This document shows positions 6,653-10,532 of a stretch of DNA of 10,532 nucleotides, in pieces (the first letter of the stretch is position 1; every line of letters starts with the position of its first letter). The notes under the pieces were generated by a model. The model was not told where the DNA came from. It ran no database searches and was given only the letters and a program-made list of their open reading frames with translations. A program made the translations under genes and the position numbers. This DNA comes from Armatimonadota bacterium (GTDB lineage Bacteria; Armatimonadota; Zipacnadia; Zipacnadales; UBA11051): assembly GCA_030612305.1 (NCBI GenBank), contig JAUWOG010000034.1, forward strand, positions 1 through 10,532. Direction: 5' to 3'.

Positions 6653-9403
6653 CCCGCAGAAGCTTCCCCACAACTGCCACACCAGCTTCTGCGGCTGCTT
6701 GCCCTCAGGCTTCGGCAGGATGCGTATCGCCAGGGGTCGCATCACCTCGACGATGTTGCCATCCAGCGCCTCCATCCCATAGTAGAGCCGGTACGCGCGG
6801 TCCTCAGGTTCCCCCGCCGCCTCGTCATACCTCACGAACACATTGACGAGCTCCAGTATTCGCACCTTGTCCCGGTACCGGATTGCCTTGTCCGCCACAA
6901 CCGTGTAGTGCCGGTACTTCACCCCTTCGTACTCCACTTCCCCCTCTTCCTCGATCGTGAAGTGAGGCTGTGTCTCGACCACCCCGTAGTAGCTCGTGAC
7001 GCCGACAAGCTCGAGTTCAGCGGGTAGCGCGAAATGGCAGCGGTAGCCCTCCAGATTATGCCCCGGCAGGCCGCGCGCCGCTACCGTCAAGTGCTGATCC
7101 GTCCCCCGGCATACATAGAAGGCCGGCTGCGAGTTGGGGAATATGCGCGTGTCCTCCCACAGCACCGTCAGCCGCATCCGCGACGCCGCGTCCACATTTC
7201 CAATCAGCTTGCGTCCGGCTTCACCCTCCTGCGCCGGTGCGACTGCCCATTGCGTCGCATCAACCTTCGCCCCGGAGAAATCCTCCAACTCATCCGGTGC
7301 CAGTCGCCACTGACCTCTCTCCGTCACCCTCATTCCGCCGGCCTCGATCGCTAGATCCGCGACACCCTTTTCCAGCGCCAGGCCGAAGGCATTGACCCCT
7401 TTTTGCAGGAACGCCTTGATGACATCATCCCGCTTGCTTGACTCCCCGGCCGCTATCTGCGCTCCGTTGAGATACAACCGGTACGGCCCTCCGCTCTCGA
7501 TACGCACCTGTGCCACAGATGACTTCACGCTGCGCGGGTACGCCGGCGAGAGAAGCAGGGGACGCAAGCTCACCGCATCCAACACGCCATGGCTCAACCT
7601 GGTCTCGCCCTCGCGTGACACGACGATCGAGCTCGCCGTAGGCACGTTGTTCTGGCAGAAAGCCCAGCTACCGGCTGTGCCTGCTTTGTCTGCAAGCCGC
7701 CAGAACATATAGTGCCCCGACTCGCTGCTGTCAGTTGTTACTTCCGCCGACAGTTCATTGTCCCCTAACTGGAGTCTCTCCGGCAGCTTCACGACCACAT
7801 TCGCGCCTGCCTCCAGAAACTCCATCCGCGCGAAAGCCGCCGCATCATGGAAACCCATCCCGCACAGATTCCAACTGCTCGTCTCCTTCTGCGCCGGCAG
7901 GATACGCCCGACGATCACCCGCCAACTGTCCCCCGCGCTCGGCGGTTCTACACCCAAGCTCTCAAAGCTCACTTTCACCTCGGCCGTCCAGTACCCCTCA
8001 TCTGTTCTGCAGACTGCCTCGGCATCTGTGTTGAACTCCACCGCCCGGTTCCCCCACAGGTTCTCGCCCGTCATGCGGCTGTCCGCAACCGTACCCAGCG
8101 CATTGAGGAAGATGTCAAAGGTGCGCTGCTCCTCACCGCCCGGATCCGCCAGCAGTAGGACACAGTCATCATGCCACACATTGCCATCCCGCTCTATCAC
8201 GTTCTTCTTGAATTCATGCAACTGCTGGCGCGCCTCTTCCAGCACCCACTGTTCGCCGCGGAAGAACCAGTAGAGATTCTCCTCGTCATAGCAGAAGCGC
8301 ATCTCCGACTGCTGCTCGGCGCGCCGAAAGCTGCCCACGGTCACGAACTCCGTCAGCGCCGGCGCTCGCCCCCAGCATACCTCATCCATCCGCCCGTCGA
8401 GCACAGGCGGCTGCTCCGCCCGCCCGACACCAAAGCGTGGCTCACCCGTCAGCCGCACCTCATAGGCGTTGTCCAGCTCCTCCGCCGTCGGGTCCGGCTC
8501 AGTCGTTATCACCACGGCATCCACGACCGCAGCCTTCTTCGGCTCTTTCGGTCCGTAGTACGCCAGGTTGAAAGCGTTGCCCACCATCGCAGCACTGAAC
8601 GGCTTGTCGCTCACCCATTGCCAGGTATTCGCCAACTCTCCCTGCATCCGATTGAGCCGCTGCGAGCCGCTGACCCCGGAGCTCATTACCGAGAAGTACC
8701 CCTCAGGCTCCGGCATCTTCACCCGGAGATACACATGAATCGGCCTGCTGGTTCGCGGACACGGTATCCCCTTCAGCAGGAAGTAACGCGCGTCGGTCAC
8801 TGCATCGCCGCCTGACCTCCCCGCGCCCTGGATGATCTTGTCCGGATGCGCGGAGAACTCCTCGGCCTCGAAACGAAGTGGCGCAACTGCACGGTCCCAC
8901 GTTTGCGGCGCCTCTTCGGCATAGGCCCGCAGCGACTTCACCTGCAGCCGCATCTTCCCAACCTCTCGCGTCAGCAGGCACACATTCACTGTGGCATTGT
9001 CGAGTCCCAGCGGCTTGGTCAGAGTGGTCTCTTGCCACTGATCGGTGAGCTTGACGGTATGCGGACTGTAGAGCCAACCGTTGCTCGAGAGCGCAATCAA
9101 CCAGACATCTCCTTGTCCACGTACCTCGGCCACAAAAGTACACAGGCGACCGGCCGGCAGACCGGCGATGCGATTGGCGCAGGCTCCTTCCAGCGGTCGC
9201 TTGCCCGGCGTCTCCACACTCAGCACCTGTGTTCCATCAAGCTCTTGCATCTTCAGCGTCGTCTCCGCATCTTTGCTGTGATAGGGCGCGAAGCCGGCAT
9301 TGGCGGCGTTGAAATCCGCCTGCCAGATTGCGTCTTGCGCCGCCAGCTGACTGCCTGCCAAGACCAATACCGCTACGACGATCTCCCAGCGCCATGCCTT
9401 CAT
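6650..9403 (-). CDS. Secreted multidomain carbohydrate-binding protein (CBM9-like), probable N-terminal part of a glycosidase
   Basis: The 917-residue product starts with a signal peptide (hydrophobic 8-22, likely cleavage near A22). Domains by eye: a beta-sandwich of CBM4/9 or CBM22 type (about 24-162), a second sandwich beginning RFEAEEF (about 177-302, CBM6/35-like), a CBM9/DOMON-like sugar-binding domain (about 330-530: PVLDGRMDEVCWG, VWHDDCVLLL, YWTAEVKVSF), a jelly-roll like the GH2 N-domain (about 635-690: YRLYLNG, FLQKGVNAFGLAL) and Ig-like strands up to about 895. It ends abruptly in LVWQLWGSFCG, where a catalytic barrel would normally begin. The ATG has GGGGAG eight bases upstream. 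The likely location is the periplasm or outer surface, binding polysaccharide. A hydrolase-like domain continues in the same frame after the stop. The domain names are recalled patterns, not searches. The CBM9-like call is the firmest. Confidence 0.85.
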   Translation of the reverse strand: MKAWRWEIVVAVLVLAGSQLAAQDAIWQADFNAANAGFAPYHSKDAETTLKMQELDGTQVLSVETPGKRPLEGACANRIAGLPAGRLCTFVAEVRGQGDVWLIALSSNGWLYSPHTVKLTDQWQETTLTKPLGLDNATVNVCLLTREVGKMRLQVKSLRAYAEEAPQTWDRAVAPLRFEAEEFSAHPDKIIQGAGRSGGDAVTDARYFLLKGIPCPRTSRPIHVYLRVKMPEPEGYFSVMSSGVSGSQRLNRMQGELANTWQWVSDKPFSAAMVGNAFNLAYYGPKEPKKAAVVDAVVITTEPDPTAEELDNAYEVRLTGEPRFGVGRAEQPPVLDGRMDEVCWGRAPALTEFVTVGSFRRAEQQSEMRFCYDEENLYWFFRGEQWVLEEARQQLHEFKKNVIERDGNVWHDDCVLLLADPGGEEQRTFDIFLNALGTVADSRMTGENLWGNRAVEFNTDAEAVCRTDEGYWTAEVKVSFESLGVEPPSAGDSWRVIVGRILPAQKETSSWNLCGMGFHDAAAFARMEFLEAGANVVVKLPERLQLGDNELSAEVTTDSSESGHYMFWRLADKAGTAGSWAFCQNNVPTASSIVVSREGETRLSHGVLDAVSLRPLLLSPAYPRSVKSSVAQVRIESGGPYRLYLNGAQIAAGESSKRDDVIKAFLQKGVNAFGLALEKGVADLAIEAGGMRVTERGQWRLAPDELEDFSGAKVDATQWAVAPAQEGEAGRKLIGNVDAASRMRLTVLWEDTRIFPNSQPAFYVCRGTDQHLTVAARGLPGHNLEGYRCHFALPAELELVGVTSYYGVVETQPHFTIEEEGEVEYEGVKYRHYTVVADKAIRYRDKVRILELVNVFVRYDEAAGEPEDRAYRLYYGMEALDGNIVEVMRPLAIRILPKPEGKQPQKLVWQLWGSFCG

Positions 9404-9526
9404 GTCGTCTGCTCCCCTGCTTCAGCGTTTCAGTTTGTCTTCTCCACATTTCGGCACAAACGAGTTGATTCCTACAACCATCCCTGCCAAATATCCCTGT
9501 CCGCTGGTCCGACCATTGACACACTT

Positions 9527-9553
9527 CGGCCCGCCGGTATCTCCAGCGGGCCG
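9527..9553. repeat. GC-rich hairpin in the leader
   Basis: CGGCCCGC (9527-9534) pairs perfectly with GCGGGCCG (9546-9553), and the stem can extend by two more G:C pairs past one mismatch. Neither strand has a T-run behind it, so it is not a classic intrinsic terminator. It could be an attenuator stem, an RNA-stability element or a Rho-dependent pause site in the leader of the carbohydrate-binding gene. Confidence 0.55.
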
Positions 9554-9592
9554 CTTCTCTTCCATCAATTGTGCCGGCCGGCTACACACTTA

Positions 9593-9610
9593 CAGCGTCG
9601 TCTCCGCATC
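9593..9610. repeat. 18-base repeat of sequence inside the downstream gene
   Basis: CAGCGTCGTCTCCGCATC is found here and again, identical and in the same orientation, at 9254-9271. There it codes for DAETTL in the first carbohydrate-binding domain. On the minus strand both copies are followed within a few tens of bases by TTGATGGAA. This could be the remnant of a duplicated gene start. Confidence 0.6.
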
Positions 9611-9637
9611 CCACAACCGCCGTAGCAGATGATGGTC

Positions 9638-9654
9638 AGGAATGAATTCCTCCT
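9638..9654. promoter_or_regulatory. Operator-like palindrome with an orphan AGGAGG
   Basis: AGGAATGAATTCCT (9638-9651) is a perfect palindrome of six-base arms around a two-base centre. On the minus strand it overlaps AGGAGG (9654-9649), a perfect Shine-Dalgarno sequence, yet no ATG, GTG or TTG follows at a useful distance. It is therefore more likely a regulator-binding site than a translation start. It lies about 85 bases downstream of the candidate promoter. Confidence 0.4.
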
Positions 9655-9739
9655 AAATGATACCGAAGAAGCTTACCTGACTGCTCTGCTGGCCTTGCAT
9701 GTCATGCTACTGCTGAGCATAGGCTCACTAGCTCAGACT

Positions 9740-9770
9740 ATTGTACCCACGGTCCCCTCAGCTCTGGCAA
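9740..9770 (-). promoter_or_regulatory. Candidate promoter of the carbohydrate-binding/deacetylase group
   Basis: On the minus strand TTGCCA (9770-9765) is followed after 19 bases by TACAAT (9745-9740). The -10 box is good but the spacer is longer than ideal. It lies just beyond the end of the pseudopilin remnant and would drive the 917-codon gene, the hydrolase-like domain and the deacetylase through a leader of about 330 bases. Confidence 0.35.
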
Positions 9771-9805
9771 GGGGAGAAGGCCGCAACTCGCACGGTCCCT
9801 AACCG

Positions 9806-10393
9806 CTATTTAAGCTCGAGCCTACCGTTAAAGCTCCCGGCGTAAGCTGTCTTGGAAAACCACTTGGCATGGCCATCCGCGAACACGGAGTTTTGGCCCT
9901 CGTTGTGTTTGAAGGCTCCCTGAGGATGCCAATCACGAGCCAGCCAGTCCTGGTAAGCATATACGTTTGGATATACATTGCTCATTTCGGTAAGGGCGAC
10001 TATACCAGATGGATCACGGGCACCATAATAGTCAAAGAGCTCGTCGCCGTAACACCACCCGTACATGTAGTAAATGTTAATAAAATACGCACTGGTAAAA
10101 GATACCGTGGTGCCGGGATATGCATATACTGGTGTCGGCTTCATGCTCGGGCACGCATACATTTGCACATTCTTGACGTATGGCAGCCACAAACAGTGCG
10201 TACTCACGCCCCCATGTGACACGCCGTCGTCATATCCAGCTATCTCGACCTTGTAGTACGCCGGATGACATTCATCATAGTCCTGAGCATACATCAGCAA
10301 GGCAATGCCATGCTCTTTGATGTTAGCAAGGCAATTGGTCTGCCTTGCTTTCTCACGTGCGCGGGCGAATACGGGAAAGAGTATCGCCGCGAG
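9806..10393 (-). pseudogene. 5'-truncated pseudopilin gene (H-X9-DG family)
   Basis: Read on the minus strand, homology to the pseudopilin at 2756-3403 begins abruptly at base 10393 with LAAILFPVFARAREKARQ, then NCLANIKE and MYAQDYDE, and continues to the H-X9-DG motif (HNEG up to ADG) and a TAG stop: about 195 codons. What is missing is the leader and the first half of the membrane helix (FTLIELLVVIAIIAI). Upstream codons in this frame encode an unrelated sequence and reach a TAA at 10438-10436 without any ATG or GTG. The TTG at 10300 opens the frame but would give a protein without the processing site. The gene therefore looks broken by insertion or rearrangement at about 10394. By eye the remnant is more AT-rich than the rest of the window. 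An error in assembly at this junction would look the same. Confidence 0.75.
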
Positions 10394-10415
10394 GCTTCTG
10401 CTATCATTGTAACAG

Positions 10416-10449
10416 CCCCTTGTGCCGGGATATACTTAGCAACAAGGGG
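10416..10449. repeat. Stem-loop ahead of the right-end gene
   Basis: CCCCTTGT (10416-10423) and ACAAGGGG (10442-10449) are perfect inverted repeats with an 18-base loop. The right arm overlaps the GGGGG that could serve as the ribosome-binding site of the ATG at 10461, so the stem could hide it. Such stems near transposase starts are known to limit translation from outside transcripts in some insertion sequences. Confidence 0.5.
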
Positions 10450-10460
10450 GCGAAACAAAA

Positions 10461-10532
10461 ATGAGCAAGAAGAACCGACGGTTCGTGAGTTTGGCTGAGG
10501 CCCTGGATGGGTCTCAGGTCCTGGCGAGAGGC
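10461..10532 (+). CDS. Unidentified protein, 3'-truncated by window edge (possible transposase)
   Basis: An ATG at 10461 opens 24 codons to the window end without a stop: MSKKNRRFVSL, then AEALDGSQVLARG. AAGGGGG lies ten bases upstream. The basic, polar start would suit a DNA-binding protein, and the position next to a truncated gene and a stem-loop suggests a transposase. The visible part is too short to identify a family. It could also be an ordinary gene placed here by a rearrangement. Confidence 0.45.
   Translation, partial: MSKKNRRFVSLAEALDGSQVLARG

Larger units (their letters stand above)
9404..9805. other. 402-base intergenic region upstream of the carbohydrate-binding gene
   Basis: No convincing gene lies here. 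The region holds, from right to left, a candidate minus-strand promoter (9740-9770), an operator-like palindrome overlapping an AGGAGG (9638-9654), a copy of 18 bases found inside the downstream gene (9593-9610), a strong hairpin (9527-9553) and the ribosome-binding site of the carbohydrate-binding gene. The nine-base sequence CACGGTCCC occurs twice (9748-9756 and 9791-9799). A transcript from the candidate promoter would have a leader of about 330 bases, long enough for attenuation or another RNA-based control. No known riboswitch was recognised. Confidence 0.6.
10394..10532 (+). mobile_element. Possible left end of an insertion element
   Basis: Pseudopilin homology stops at 10393. After it come about 20 bases of unrelated sequence, a stem-loop and a new gene on the opposite strand with a good start. 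This is the layout expected when an insertion sequence has landed in the pseudopilin gene. Only one end is in the window, so terminal inverted repeats and a target duplication cannot be confirmed, and no family is assigned. Confidence 0.35.

Noticed and set aside
8846..9625. Plus-strand open frame of 259 codons opposite the start of the carbohydrate-binding gene
   Set aside because: It is antisense to the signal peptide and first binding domain, with no start context and no recognisable protein features.
10397..10414. Residual similarity of the codons just upstream of the truncated pseudopilin (MIA-like) to the missing helix, as a sign of a small frameshift instead of truncation
   Set aside because: Only about nine bases resemble the helix codons. 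No frame upstream gives FTLIELLVV, so a simple frameshift cannot restore the gene.

Overview
The window looks like a chromosomal segment of a GC-rich bacterium, most likely of the phylum Armatimonadota (Planctomycetota-like relatives are the alternative). The main clue is a pseudopilin whose N-terminus reads FTLIELLVVIAIIAILAAI followed by FPVFARAREKAR and an MYSQDYDE-type block, with an H-X9-DG motif near its C-terminus. A broken relative of it lies at the right end. This gene type is heavily expanded in that phylum. The assignment rests on recalled family patterns, not on a search.

Layout. (1) Bases 1-2663, plus strand: two tandem copies of an unusual double-domain amidohydrolase-2 protein. 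The first is cut by the window edge. The second is complete (548 aa) and joins an N-terminal domain that has lost its metal ligands to a C-terminal domain that keeps most of them. (2) 2706-3475, minus strand: a self-contained pseudopilin unit with a good sigma70-type promoter and a hairpin/T-run terminator. (3) 3523-4743, plus strand: a TTG-started sugar phosphate isomerase/epimerase-like TIM barrel followed at once by a small secreted protein of unknown function. (4) 4775-9403, minus strand, read right to left: a large secreted multidomain carbohydrate-binding protein (917 codons), a glycoside-hydrolase-like domain (391 codons) in the same frame and separated from it by one TAG codon, and a PIG-L/LmbE-type deacetylase. 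(5) 9404-9805: a 402-base non-coding leader with a candidate promoter, an operator-like palindrome, a hairpin and an 18-base repeat of coding sequence. (6) 9806-10393, minus strand: a second pseudopilin gene that has lost its leader and the start of its hydrophobic helix. It abuts a hairpin and a new plus-strand gene that runs off the window and may be the left end of an insertion element.

How the genes may work together (inference). A secreted carbohydrate-binding/hydrolase protein, a sugar deacetylase, a cytoplasmic sugar isomerase/epimerase-like enzyme and amidohydrolases would fit uptake and breakdown of modified glycans or aromatic/sugar-acid compounds. No transporter, regulator or polymer-specific enzyme is visible, so no substrate can be named.

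Most notable: the in-frame amber codon splitting what reads as one 1,309-codon secreted protein; the tandem double-domain amidohydrolases with a decayed N-domain; and the truncated pseudopilin beside a probable mobile element. I see no tRNA, rRNA, CRISPR array or recognised defence system.
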